A stretch of DNA of 64,000 nucleotides from Impatiens glandulifera (GCF_907164915.1 NC_061869.1:13042221-13106220); one strand, 5' to 3'. Counted from the first letter of the stretch, positions 1 through 10,972 are shown. Numbers and translations are program-made. The notes: generated from the sequence alone by a model not told the origin.

Positions 1-478
1 AGTGGTTTCTGGGGGTGCTTCTGGTAACTCTTCATCGACTGTTGGAGTGGAGGTATGAATAACATTTCGTTTTTTTTAGGGGGAAAGTGTGGTGGTAAAA
101 TCTCATCATACCTCAGCAGCACAGTAAGTTCGACAAGCACTGTTGAAAACTGATTCAGCAGTCATCGACGACTTAGTTATTCGTCTTCGGATTTCTCTTC
201 CTCTTCCTGTTCATATGTAAAGGTATTAACCTCGAAGTCATTATTTTGGGTGGGAGAGCATAATCAGTATTCAACAAATAAATTGAATAAACATGTGTAA
301 AATTAGTATAAACACAATAAGAATGAACATAACCTCTCTGGTTTAGTGCTGGGATTGACGTTGGATGCCGGAGTGGGTGCAGTTTCGTTTCGGTTATGCT
401 CCTACAAAACTTGCAAGACGACCTCTCGGAGTCGATGGGATGATCCACTTCCATGTTGTTGCCTTGGTTACCCGACAT
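1..478 (-). CDS. 5' exons of an unrecognised plant gene (partial, runs off left edge)
   Basis: Three consecutive exons can be read on the minus strand: 478-334, 206-112 and 38 to the window edge. All junctions are GT-AG, and the phases agree (145 bp + 95 bp = 80 whole codons, then an open third exon). The ATG at 478 follows a leader containing AAACCCTA, common in plant 5' UTRs. The protein starts MSGNQGNNMEVDHP and has a Cys pair (CKFC) near residue 23, then a basic stretch (GRGREIRRRITK) from exon 2. I do not recognise the family and see no membrane segment. Only about 92 residues are visible. The support is splice-site coherence, not homology. The exon 3 acceptor is the least certain. Confidence 0.45.
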
Positions 479-759
479 GTTCAGAAGAAATCCTTGTAGT
501 ATAAACGAAATATCTAGGGTTTCGACGTTCAGTGTTGGATTATCGCCGGGAGATAGAGAGAGAAGAATATGAACAGTTGCTTATGAAAATGAAATTGAGG
601 GAGAGGTCGGCTTGTAGCGGGAAATTGAAATTATATCAACTAGTCATGGAAGCGAATAATATTCGTTCGATATCGTAACTTCTTAAAAAAATAATAAAAA
701 ATAAATTGAAAATAAAAACTATTCATCGAAGCGAAGATTTATTCGCGGAATGTAAATGC
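479..759. other. Probable 5' UTR and promoter region of the left-edge gene
   Basis: About 280 bp upstream of the minus-strand ATG at 478. It holds the short leader and AT-rich DNA, with no ORF. I can place no clear TATA box. The 282-bp repeat family begins just beyond it, so the promoter is probably short. Confidence 0.3.
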
Positions 760-1735
760 ACGGGTAAGTGAATTTACATGACAGGCAAGTTGGCTTCTCA
801 TTGGAGGGGAGGTGGTTTTACATGAACGTCAGGCTAAAAATATTTGAAAAAAAAGAAATCTTCGCTTTCAATCGTCTACTCGAAAAACAAAATTAAAGCG
901 AATATTTGGTCGTTTACTGATTGTCATTTCAAATTAATGAATTAACATTTATTAATAAACGGAAATATAAAATTAATAATAATCAAATAGACAAGGAATT
1001 GAGGCGAAGATTTGTTCGTTTGCTGCATGTCATCTTCAATTAATTGAATTAATATTTAATAAATGGAAATATAAAATCCATGTCATTTTGGTCTTCACAT
1101 AGACGGGTAATTGTCTTTCCATGGCAGGCAGGCGGTCTTCTCATGGGTGGGTTGGGGGGTTTACATGAGGTTTTAATTAAAATTAATTGAAGCAAATATA
1201 TCTTCGCTCTAGAGAGTCTCGAGGCAAAAAAAATTAAATACTAAAAATTAAATAAAAATTCCTTGAAAAAAAATAAATGAATTAATTGAAGCGAATATTA
1301 TATCGCTTCATTCGATGTTTAATAAATTAAATTAATATTTAATAAACGTAAATATAATATCCCTGTCATTTTGGTCTTTACATAGATGTGTAAGTGTATT
1401 TTCATGAACGGCAGGCGGTCTTCTCATGGGTGGGTTGGGGGGTTTACATGAGGTTTTAATTAAAATTAATTGAAGCAAATATATCTTCGCTCTAGAGAGT
1501 CTCGAGGAAAAAAAAATTAAATACTAAAATTAAATAAAAATTCCTTGAAAAAAAATAAATGAATTAATTGAAGCGAATATTATATCGCTTCATTCGATTT
1601 TTAATAAATTAAATTAATATTTAATAAACGTAAATATAATATCCCTGTCATTTTGGTCTTTACATAGATGTGTAAGTGTATTTTCATGAACGGCAGGCGG
1701 TCTTCTCATGGGTGGGTATGGGGGGTTTACATGAG
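760..1735. repeat. Tandem repeat, 282-bp unit, about 2.3 good copies plus diverged ones
   Basis: Units start at 1081, 1364 and 1646, each opening TGTCATTTTGGTCTT and running 283 and 282 bp; the third stops near 1735. Units 1 and 2 are nearly identical over more than 200 bp. Diverged pieces of the same sequence lie at 760-1080. Each full unit contains the imperfect palindrome GAAGCGAATATTATATCGCT and blocks such as TCTTCGCTCTAGAGAG. No protein is encoded. I do not recognise the family. Confidence 0.85.
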
Positions 1736-2900
1736 GGTCATGGCAACGGGCGTGTAGATCTTCGCTCCCATCGCATCTCACCCTTCCCTCTGACACGGTG
1801 CCTGGAGCGAAGATATCTTATTTGGGTATTATCTGAATATTATATTATTTCCTGGCGTTAACGGGCGCTTCCGTTAACGGCGTCTTGTGTGAACCCGGGC
1901 CTAAACCCGGATTCCGGATTCTCCCTCCCTCCGTCTCCTGCCCAGATTTATTTATTATTAAATTAATAATGCTGCAATCTGATTGGTCCGCCACAGGGGA
2001 ACACGGCAATCGGTAGCAGAAGATCTGAACTGGGTTAAAGGAAGGTCTTCCTCTTCTTATTCTTTCACAAGAGGAAGAAGAAGCAACAACAATGTATCTT
2101 TTAAAATTTAAAATTCTAAAATATTGTTTTTAGGAGAAACAATTAGAAGAGATTTTTACAATAATAAATACAATATTCAAATATCAACCATTTGAATAAA
2201 GTTATAAGACGATAGAAAAGCAAATAAAATTAGCAAATACATTGAGATCTCTATAATTGAATAAAGTTACGGGAATGTGGATTATAAGTTTATCAAAAAT
2301 ATATTTGGTTTAATTAAAAATATCTTTTATTATCATTGTAGATATGAATAAAAAAATTAAAATTAATTAAAGAAAATTTTATTGTATTTTTATATGAATA
2401 AATAAATTAACAAATTTATAAAAAATAAAAATAAAATTTTGGATAAAGAAAATATAAAATTTATTTAAATTAATTATTCTTATTGATATTTGAGTTTTGA
2501 CATGTTATTTATTTTTAATTGACTGCATTATTATAATATTTTTTATTTAAATTTTATAAAACCAAAATAATATTAATTTGATACTTTGATTTGATTGATT
2601 ACTTTAATGATAAATAATTGAAAAAAATAATATATATTATATAAATATTTCTAACAAAATCAAACAAGGTCTATATCATACTTCAAACTTAATTCATTTT
2701 ATAATTAATTAATATAGTCCCACCTATAATTTGTCCTAGTTTTAAAGTGTGGAACATAACATATAAATAATGTAATTCAAAATGTGTTTTATTATAAATT
2801 TGAGGTTAATATTAACTTATTAAAATTATTTGATATAATTGTAAATTTTATAGTTAACTAGGGACTAAAATAAATTTTATACATATAGTAAAGATATCTT
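1736..2900. other. Gene-free stretch: GC-richer segment then AT-rich DNA
   Basis: 1740-2090 is richer in GC and includes GTTAACGG direct repeats and purine-rich text ending AACAACAATG. It could be a captured gene leader, but no reading frame continues. 2100-2900 is over 75% A+T with no feature I can support. Confidence 0.4.
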
Positions 2901-3700
2901 TAAACAATGGCCCCTCGACCAAAGACAGTTTGGTCGTGTAATACGGGTCAACCCAAGAGAGCGCCTATCCGAACCTGTGGCCCAACAGAAAGAAACCCTA
3001 CATATTGAAAGTTATAAATGGGACATGATCCCAAAAGAATGAAAACCTCCATATCTCTTTAGCGGCCGCCATCCGCCATTTTCTCTCTCAGTCCGATATA
3101 AACTCTCATTTTCTATGTAGATTTCTCTCCCCGAATTCTTTTCTGATTCATCTGTCTTTTTCATTGCTCATAGTTCCTATCAAGTGATGAAAGTTGAGAT
3201 TTATCCTCGCCTTTCAATTCAAAAGAGTTTTCATTGCGGAAAGAGAATCGGAGTCATTGAAGAATTCATATACAATGTAAATAGAAGTGATACGGTATAT
3301 GTGTATGATGGGCTATATAGGAAGTGTTTATGGGAAAAGATCGAAGTTGGACAACTTTGGGTTTCTCGTGATAGTCAATAGCTGCGTCTAGGACAAATAT
3401 ACGCATGACAAGAGCAGACAAGGTTGTCGGGCATATCATGTCTTCCAATAATATTACTGCTTGAATTGTGTGTAGTATTCTAGTTGCAGATTTAACAAAA
3501 GCACGCCATACATATCTACTCTCCATCAAAGAACTTTGATTGGATCAGAGCACCCTTGGGATGTGCATGAGAAAGGAAATGGGTGAGATCTCACACTTCA
3601 GAAGTGCAAGACAAAAGGGAAAGAGTAATGTCAATGAACGGAGATGATGGGAGTAGCAAATCATGATGATTAGAAGCTTATAAACTAGTCTTGTATAGTA
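2900..3700 (+). pseudogene. Gene-leader-like sequence duplicated near 17.9 kb, coding part unrecognised
   Basis: 2930-3060 shares text with 17980-18160, including GGGACATGATCCCAAAAGAA and AGAAAGAAACCCT, so the two are copies of one repeat or one duplicated gene leader. Downstream, an open frame of 64 codons starts at 3187 but matches nothing I know and stops at 3381. I treat it as a relic leader with a decayed coding region, not a gene. Confidence 0.3.
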
Positions 3701-4009
3701 TAATTTTTTATGTAATTGTTTTGAAATTATTGAGAATGTGATCTATTGATGAAATTAGTTTAAATGAGTTGATTGATCTTGTCAAAAAAATGTGTTGTTA
3801 GATGTGATGTTTGAGCTTAATTTGAATGAATGATTTTGAATTGGTTTAAATCTATTTGAGTTTTAAAAACAGTTTTTAACTTTTTAGTTTAAATTGGATT
3901 AAATTTATTAAGATGATTTTCCATTCATAAATGGAATGAAGGTGAATGAGACTACTAATATTTAGAAACTATATATGCTTTTTTTAGAAGTTCTTGTAAA
4001 TTGTAATTG

Positions 4010-4680
4010 TTAAATCTTTACTATCCATCAAGATTTTAAGTTTGGTTTGGAAGGTCCCCAATTTTTTTAAATATTTTTTTAATTGTTTAACTAATTTTAA
4101 ACTATTAATATATTTTTAGTTTTTACATATATTTTAAACATAAATAGATTGAATTGAATAAAATTTTAATATTTTAAAATATTTTAAATTATTCAATTAT
4201 ACATTAAAAAATATTTAGGAGTATTAAGCTTTAAAAATTATTTAATAAAATAATTATAAAATATTATATTAAATAAAATAAAACCAACCCTCTATATTAA
4301 ATAATATACAAATAAATAATATTTTTAAAATATATTTTTAATTATCAGAATTTCTTTCGGGTAACTGAAACAACCGAAAAACACACTAATTATCATAATT
4401 ATCAGAACCGAATAGTGACCGACATAATTTCCATGTGAGGTTGTTCAATTTTCTTTGATATATATAAATGTCAATTGGAAAAAATAAAGTTATTTTACTT
4501 TTCAATAGAAGCTAGACTTCACTCACTTAAAGTCAACAAAACAGGGTAATTATTGGAAAAAAACAGAAAAAGGATGTTGGCTGATTTGTTTTTACTATTT
4601 TAGTTTCATGAAGATGGATGGACACTAATTGGCCCAAATTTGAAACACATTATTTATGTTTTTGTAATTGTGATTTTAAA
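4010..4680 (+). pseudogene. Degenerate fragment of the FAD-synthase-like gene (exon 4 and intron 5 remnants)
   Basis: 4018-4057 resembles exon 4 of the intact gene (29735-29775), sharing CAAGATTTTAAG and GGTTTGGAAGG. 4440-4675 aligns with intron 5 of the intact gene (30245-30460): both hold TTCAATTTTCTTTGATAT, ACAGGGTAATTAT and TTTTAGTTTCATGAAGATG. The intervening exon 5 is lost. It is too decayed to be translated. It ends where the copia 5' LTR begins. Confidence 0.6.
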
Positions 4681-4686
4681 CATTAA

Positions 4687-5100
4687 TGGTTAGAAAATTG
4701 AAAGTTGTATACTTTTATTGTCTTTTATATTATTAGGACTTATTTAATTATTAATAAAGGAGTGATAGAGAGAGGGAATGACTTGGCATCACCTTCATTG
4801 GTTGAAAAATGTAAAAGTGAGAGAAAAGAGAGAAAAGAGAGAAATTATTTGATTTTTTCAGCAAATAAGATTATGCAAGTCATTCCCTCACCAAATTCTC
4901 TCACTTAATCATTTCTATATTAATATGTATAAATAATTTAGGATTTTTAGACTAATTACTCATTTATAAGGATTGTTTGTAAAGGTTGATAATATAACAC
5001 TTAAGACTCTCAAGACTTTTTTTTCATTAATAAAATATTTATTTTCCAGAGTTTCATATCTTCATAACTCTTCTTAGAAGATCCAATAATCAAAGTCAAC
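4687..5100 (+). repeat. 5' LTR of degenerate copia element 1 (with internal MITE)
   Basis: It starts TGGTTAGAAAATTGAAAG and matches the LTR copies at 10615-10836 and 16456-16712 (TTATTTAATTAT, ATGTATAA.TAATTTAG, ACTCATTTATAAGG, CAGAGTTTCATATCTTC). It ends just before a TGGTATCAGAGT primer-binding site. A 145-bp MITE at 4761-4905 is missing from the other LTR copies. Confidence 0.8.
4761..4905. mobile_element. Small MITE inside the 5' LTR
   Basis: This segment interrupts the 5' LTR and is absent from both related LTRs. Its ends are inverted copies: AGTGATAGAG on the left against CTCTCACT on the right, with GAGGGAATGACTTG inside the left end and its complement CAAGTCATTCCCTC inside the right. 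It has no coding capacity. The superfamily is not clear and the target-site duplication is not certain. Confidence 0.6.
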
Positions 5101-5103
5101 CTT

Positions 5104-5120
5104 TGGTATCAGAGTTAGGT
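5104..5120 (+). promoter_or_regulatory. Primer-binding site (initiator Met tRNA type) of copia element 1
   Basis: TGGTATCAGAGTTAGG directly follows the 5' LTR. It is the usual Met-tRNA primer site of plant copia elements, with T for C at its twelfth base. Confidence 0.75.
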
Positions 5121-5164
5121 TGAAGAACACGTCGTCGACAAGATCAACCAGAGATGCGGCGACA

Positions 5165-7037
5165 ATGAAGATTGGAAGAGAAGGGAATGTGACGTTCTCC
5201 TATTTGTTACTCAGGAAGAGTAACTACTCGGTGTGGGCAGTGAAGATGCGGGTAAACATACAAGCACAAGGAGTGTGGGAAGTCGTGATGCTCGACGAGG
5301 TCGACAAACGGAAGGATATAATGACTCTCGCTGCCATCTATCAAGCACTCCCTGAGGACGTCCTTCTCATGACGGCTGAGAAGGATTCCGCCAAGCTAGC
5401 GTGGGAGACGCTAAAGACAATTCATGTTGGATTGGAGAGAGTCAATGAGGCAAAAGTGCAAACCTTGAAGACACAATTCAAGGCGATTTGCATGAAGAAT
5501 GGGGAATCAATGGATAATTTCTTCATGAAATTGACATCCATCGTGACTGGTATCCGCTCGTTGGGAGAGAAGGTGAATGAGATCTCTGTCGTCAAGAAGT
5601 TCTCTAGAGCCTTACCACAAACATACATTTAGATCGTTACATCGATCGAGCAATTTGGTGACCTCAAGAATATGACCGTCGAGGAGATCGTCGGTCGTCT
5701 CAAAGTCCACGAGGAGAGAATTCGCAGCTATGAAGACCAAGAGGAGGATCACCTATTGCTCACGCATGATGAATGAATGCCACAAATGAAGAAAACCGGA
5801 GAAGCTGATTTTCTTCTGAATCGTCGAGTCACAGCGACAACGGTGGAGATAATCGAGGTCGTGGGAAAGGGTGAGGTCGAGGTCGTGGAGAAAGCTCATC
5901 TCGACGACAAGACACCAAGTCCCGCAAAAAAAAGCACATAATGAAGTGTTACGCTTGTCAAAAGTACAGGCACTACACGTCTGAGTGCCCTAACAAAAGG
6001 TCTAACGATGAGGCAAACCTCATTACCTTCTATGACGAGGAGCCAACATTAATGTTTGCTAAGATAGTGACGATTGCTTTGTCCGAAGACGATGATGTAA
6101 ACCTCACTAACTTCTATGACGAGGAACCAGTATTAATGTTTGCTAAAGGAGACGAGAAGACAAAACTTGAAGAGTTCATGCAATAATCGTCCAAGGAGGA
6201 ACTAAAGGTGGTGTTGTTCAATGAAGAGAAAGTCATGGAAAAACTCCTCGCAAGTGGCGATGAGTGTAATCACAACGATGTGTGGTACCTTGATAATTGA
6301 GCAAGCAACCATATGACGGACCATCGAGAGAAGCTCAATGAGCTCGACGAGAAAATTATCGGAAATGTGAAGTTCAAAGACGGAAGCAAGGCGCACAAGT
6401 TTCCTAATTCAGCTTGCGGGAAAATCCATGTGAGTAGAGATGTTGTATTCGAGGAGGAGAAGAAGTGGGAGTGGTGCAACGACAACAACAAGCTCGTACA
6501 AAATTCCGTGGAGTTCGGAATCCTACGAGATGTCTAAACGGAGACACCACTAGTAGAGATGAATCTTAATGGGTTGTTGTTGCTCACCACCGACGAGCCA
6601 ACACCATATCACGAAATAGTAGTCGAAGAGTCGTGGAATGAGGCCATGAAGAAAGAGCTCGAGTCTATCAGGAAGAATAAGATATGAGAACTCGTCGACT
6701 TACCAACCGGTCACAAGACCATCTGGTTAAAGTGAGTTTTCAAGTTAAAAAGAGACAATGAAGGCAACATCCTCAAGCACAAAGTGAGATTGGTAGCAAA
6801 AGGCAATGTGCAGAAGCAAGACGTTGATTTTAAGGAGAATTTTGCACCGATAGCAAAACTTACCAACCGGTCACAAGACCATCTGCGTGGAACACTTGCC
6901 TCAAGAAAAGAATGATGAGTCTCAGTTTCGTGAAGTGTTCTCAAGAACAAGATGTGTATACGAGAAACCATGGAGAAGAAGTATTCATTTTTGGTGTATA
7001 CGTCGACGACTTGATCGTGACAGGATCAAGTGTCAAG
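5165..7037 (+). pseudogene. Copia element 1: gag, protease remnant, 5' part of RT (broken)
   Basis: Gag begins at ATG 5165, has a UBN2-type core (NYSVWAVKMRV, WEVVMLDEVDK) and stops at 5630. The frame resumes to a CX2CX4HX4C zinc knuckle at 5947 (CYACQKYRHYTSEC). A protease relic (ASNHMTDHREKL) near 6301 is preceded by a stop. The text then jumps to the integrase C-terminal end (KIHVSRDVVFEEE, 6421), so the catalytic integrase core is deleted. RT begins near 6625 (SWNEAMKKELESI) with stops at 6685 and 6733, and reaches the YVDDL box near 6999. Part of RT is missing around 6865, where a 26-bp segment also seen at 6699 is repeated. It is a dead element, interrupted at 7042 by the solo LTR. Confidence 0.85.
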
Positions 7038-7103
7038 AGTGTTGTTAGAAAATAAACCGTTAAGTCATATCAAGTATATTAATTGGTTTAAATATAATAA
7101 GAA

Positions 7104-7175
7104 GGTGCTGTAGCGTAGTGGTAAACACCCATGCCTCTCACACATGTGGCCAGGGATCAAATCTCACCGACAACA
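7104..7175 (+). repeat. tRNA-like (SINE head-like) segment in the solo LTR
   Basis: TAGCGTAGTGGTAA (7111) matches a pol III A box, and GGATCAAATC (7154) resembles a B box at tRNA-like spacing. The segment does not fold as a complete tRNA (no matching acceptor arm seen), so I call it a SINE-type relic, not a tRNA gene. Confidence 0.45.
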
Positions 7176-7437
7176 AATAATATTTAAAGTTTTGCTATTT
7201 CAGGGAAGTTGAGCAAAATCCGAAATTTACCTATAGACAAGATCGGCTCGACAATGTATACCGGCTCGGTCAACCGGAGTTCGGTCAAGAAGTTCAAAAT
7301 CCGGACAGGTTCAACCTATGTGCAGAAATCCGGACAGTTTCAACCTATGTACAGAAATCCGGACAGGTTCAAGTTCAGGACTGGTTGAGTTGTAAACCGA
7401 AAGAACGGTCAAGAAATCTAACCGGTCAGATTATCAA

Positions 7438-8592
7438 ACCGGCCAGAAGAAGCAAATGAACAAACCTGAAGTTATCAGGTTGAATATCAAACTGGCCAGA
7501 ATAAGCAAATGAACAAACCTGAAGTTATCAGGTTGAATATCAAACCGGCCAGAAGAAGCAAATGAACAAACCTGAAGTTATCAGGTTGAATATCAAACCG
7601 GCCACAAGAAGCAAATGAACAAACCTGAAGTTATCAGGTTGAATATCAAACCGGCCAGAAGAAGCAAATGAACAAACCTGAAGTTATCAGGTTGAATATT
7701 AAACCGGCCACAAGAAGCAAATGAACAAACCTGAAGTTATCAGGATGAATATCAAACCGGCCAGAAGAAGCAAATGAAAAAACCTGAAGTTATCAGGTTG
7801 AATATCAAACCGGCCAGAAGAGTCAAATGAACAAACCTGAAGTTATCAGGTTGAATATCAAACCGGCCAGAAGAAGCAAATGAACAAACCTGAAGTTATC
7901 AGGTTGAATATTAAACCGGCCAGAAGAAGCAAATGAACAAACCTGAAGTTATCAGGTTGAATATCAAACCGGCCAGAAGAAGCAAATGAACAAACCTGAA
8001 GTTATCATGTTGAATATTAAACCGGCCACAAGAAGCAAATGAACAAACTTGAAGTTATCAGGTTGAATATCAAACCGGCCAGAAGAATCAAATGAACAAA
8101 TCTGAAGTTATCAGGTTGAATATTAAACCGGCCAGAAGAAGCAAATGAACAAACCTGAAGTTATCAGGTTGAATATCAAACCGGCCAGAAGAAGCAAATG
8201 AAAAAACCTGAAGTTATCAGGTTGAATATCAAACCGGCCAGAAGAAGCAAATGAACAAACCTGAAGTTATCAGGTTGAATATTAAACCGGCCAAAAGAAG
8301 CAAATGAACAAACCTGAAGTTATCAGGTTGAATATCAAACCGGCCAGAAGAAGTAAATGAAAAAACCTGAAGTTATCAGGTTGAATATCAAACCGGCCAG
8401 AAGAAGCAAATGAACAAACCTGAAGTTATCAGGTTGAATATCAAACCGTCCAGAAGAAGCAAATGAACAAACCTGAAGTTATCAGGTTGAATATTAAACC
8501 GGCCAGAAGAAGCAAATGAACAAACCTGAAGTTATCAGGTTGAATATCAAACCGGCCAGAAGAAGCAAATGAACAAACCTGAAGTTATCAGG
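7438..8592. repeat. Minisatellite: about 22 copies of a 53-bp unit
   Basis: The unit starts ACCGGCCAGAAGAAGCAAAT and recurs every 53 bp from 7438 to 8551, with the last copy truncated at 8592 (21 intervals of 53 bp). Copies differ by a few bases (AGAAG or ACAAG, ATATC or ATATT). Each unit contains CCTGAAGTTATCAGG, a 5-bp inverted repeat with a 5-base loop. It is wholly inside the solo LTR, upstream of the TATA box. Confidence 0.95.
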
Positions 8593-9050
8593 AACGGTCA
8601 AGAATCTGACCGCTCAAGAATCCAACCGGTCAAGTAATCAAACCGATGAGAAGACTACTTAGAGAAAGAAGTCAAGAATATCAAACTAAGTACAACTTAC
8701 AAATCGGTGCAAACAGATACTTTGGGTATCTGCAGAAGATAACATCAAAGGGACAGACTTTACTATTGTTATATTCATACAAATCTGAAGACAGTCTGCA
8801 GGTTGCAGAAGATCGTCCTACAAGATCTTTCCACTCCAGGATAAATCAGAAAGGCAATCTTCCAGGTACAGGCAACTGTCCAACCGACAGTTGCCATATT
8901 AAGTAAAAGACAAACCTAGCTAGTTTGACCTACACACTAGAAGACTAGACCGCCAGGTCTGAAAAGTTGACCGCCAGGTCTGAATCGCTGAACCTCTGCT
9001 CAACCAATCAAATTCAAGGAAATGAAATGTGACCGTTGGCATATTTCACC

Positions 9051-9058
9051 TATAAAAG
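9051..9058 (+). promoter_or_regulatory. TATA box of the solo LTR
   Basis: TATAAAAG lies about 460 bp downstream of the minisatellite, in a plus-strand context typical of an LTR U3/R boundary. No downstream gene is joined to it here. Confidence 0.5.
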
Positions 9059-9673
9059 GAGGAGCTGAAGAGGAATAAATGTGGGTCACAAGTTCTGAGA
9101 ATCTTCTACAACCTAAGTCAAAAACTGTGTTTCATCTCTCTAAGATCAAGAGATCAAGTGTGTATTTACAATTTCGGTTAAAATTGTACGGGTGTTATCG
9201 AGCAGGAAATAAGTCTCAATCGGATTGTGTTTGTGTATTCCTTAGTGAATATCCTTCTCGCGGTTTCGAGAGGAACGGGTGACGTAGGAGTTTTATCTCT
9301 GAACATCCATAAAAACTTGTCTTGTTATTTACTTTTTGGCGGTTCTACATTCTAACCGATCTGTACTAACCTACTTATACCGCTATAACCGATTCAACAC
9401 TACCTAAACCGACTTACTGAGTTACAAAACCGACCCAACAATCTCCAAACCTATCCTACCCAAATCCGGTTCTGCCTATCATGTGTGTGTGCTGCTTCAA
9501 CCTGAAACAAACCACTTCCGCGCTTGAACTCTGTTCAAGGGTTTGTGACAGTTTGTGTAGTATTGAAACCCCGGTATTAATCTCTAACCGGATTAATCAC
9601 CACCTCTTTGAGTAAAACGCGATAACCGACCAACCCCAGTCCCCCAACCGCGACCTAGATCCTAACAAGTGTT

Positions 9674-10605
9674 GATGAGTTCAAAAAACAGATGATGAAG
9701 GAGTTTGAGATGAGTGATCTCGGGCTACTCTCGTACTATTTTGGTATAGAGGTGGACCAGAAGAAAGATAACATCGAGGTGAAGAAGGAAGCTTATGTAG
9801 AGAAGGTGTTGAAATAGTTTGCAATGGAGAATTGCAACTCGAGCAAGTATTCTATGGAAACAAAGTTACAACTCGGAAAGAATGTGGAAGGAATCTTAGT
9901 GGATTCGAAGGAGTATAGGTGTATCATCGGTTGTCTCGGGTACTTGACACACACTCAACTTGATATCTCTTATGTAGTTGGAATAGTGAGTCGATACATG
10001 GAGAAGTCTACCACTCTACACCAATAGGCAGTAAAACATAATCTTCGTTATGTGAAGGGAACGACGAGTTATGAGATTCAGTTAAGAAGTGGACAAGAAG
10101 TTGAAGAACTCATTGGTTTTACTAACAACGACCTAGTCGGTAACACAAACGATAGAAAAAGCACCAGAGGGATAGTGTTTTATCTCAACGGGAATTTAAT
10201 CACCTGACAATCTCAAAAGCAACGAATTGTTTCTTTATCTTCATGTGAGGCAGGGTTTATGGCAGCTACTGTAGCATCGTGTAAAGGATTTTGGCTGAGA
10301 AACTTGTTGAGCGAGGTGCTCGGATACGAGCCGAGACCGGTAACCCTTTATGTTGACAACAAGCCCGCAATATCATTAATGAAGAATTCAGTGTTTCATG
10401 GACGTAACAAACACATCGACACTCGGTTCCACTTCATCCATGAATGCGTCGAGAACTGACAGATCGTTGTAGAGTTCGTAGGCACTAGAGTTCAGCGTAC
10501 ATACATTCTCATTAAGACACTAGCAAGAGTCAAATTTGCAGAGGTGTGAGAGTAGCATGAAGAATCTCGAACCAAATCAAGTTTATAGGGGAGATTGGGA
10601 GTTTA
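9674..10605 (+). pseudogene. Copia element 1: 3' part of RT and RNase H (broken)
   Basis: It continues the RT frame across the solo LTR (EFEMSDLGLLSYYFGIEV), with stops at 9815, 10025, 10205 and 10456. RNase H follows with LIGFTNNDLVG, SSCEAGFMAA and YVDNKPAISLMKN, then HGRNKHIDTRFHFIHECVE. It is the same family as the fragment at 15888-16430. The element cannot encode active enzymes. Confidence 0.85.
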
Positions 10606-10614
10606 AGCATTGAT

Positions 10615-10836
10615 TGTTAGAAAATTGAAAATTGTAGACCCTGATTGTCTTTTATACAATTATGGCTTATTTAATTATCAATGGGCTTGGGCTTGTATGT
10701 ATAAGTAATTTAGAGTTTTTAAGCTAAATACTCATTTATAAGGGTTGTTTGTAAATGTTGATAGTACAACACTTAAGACTCTCAAATTTTTTTTCTCTTT
10801 AGTAAATATCTATTTTCTAGAGTTTCATATCCTTGC
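10615..10836 (+). repeat. 3' LTR of copia element 1 (3'-truncated)
   Basis: It starts TGTTAGAAAATTGAAAATTG and follows the 5' LTR up to GAGTTTCATATCC, then breaks off where block A begins. The last part of the LTR, ending near GTCAACC in the 5' copy, is missing. Confidence 0.75.
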
Positions 10837-10972
10837 ATATAACAATCCATTAAGAAAAACCATATTAAATGAATTATCTAAGAAAAATAAACAAAATCTT
10901 GTCATTATATAAAAAAATGTTTCTCTTTTAAAATATTTACTTTATTACTTAAGGTGATATTACATGATAAAT

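Larger units (their letters stand above)
7043..9668 (+). mobile_element. 2.6-kb solo LTR nested in copia element 1
   Basis: It begins TGTTAG and ends CTAACA, and is flanked by the 5-bp duplication AGTGT (7038-7042 and 9669-9673). Removing it rejoins the copia RT frame after YVDDLIVTGSSVKSV. No internal coding region or second LTR is present, so it reads as one long terminal repeat left by LTR-LTR recombination. A TATAAAAG box at 9051 fits the LTR promoter. It contains a 53-bp minisatellite and a tRNA-like segment. Many CCGGT and ACCGG motifs occur outside the array. The lineage is unknown; long LTRs with internal satellites are commoner in Ty3/gypsy. Confidence 0.75.

Noticed and set aside
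3184..3381. 65-codon frame as a real gene
   Set aside because: No family resemblance, no supported splice to further exons, and the surrounding sequence is a decayed duplicate.
7104..7175. Functional tRNA gene
   Set aside because: A and B box-like motifs are present but no acceptor stem or cloverleaf could be formed by eye, and it lies in an LTR.
7438..8592. Regular short repeats as a CRISPR array
   Set aside because: The period is entirely repeat, with no unique spacers, no cas genes, and the host is a plant. It is a minisatellite inside an LTR.
8646..8906. 86-codon open frame as a gene
   Set aside because: It is inside the solo LTR just after the minisatellite, with no recognisable domain.
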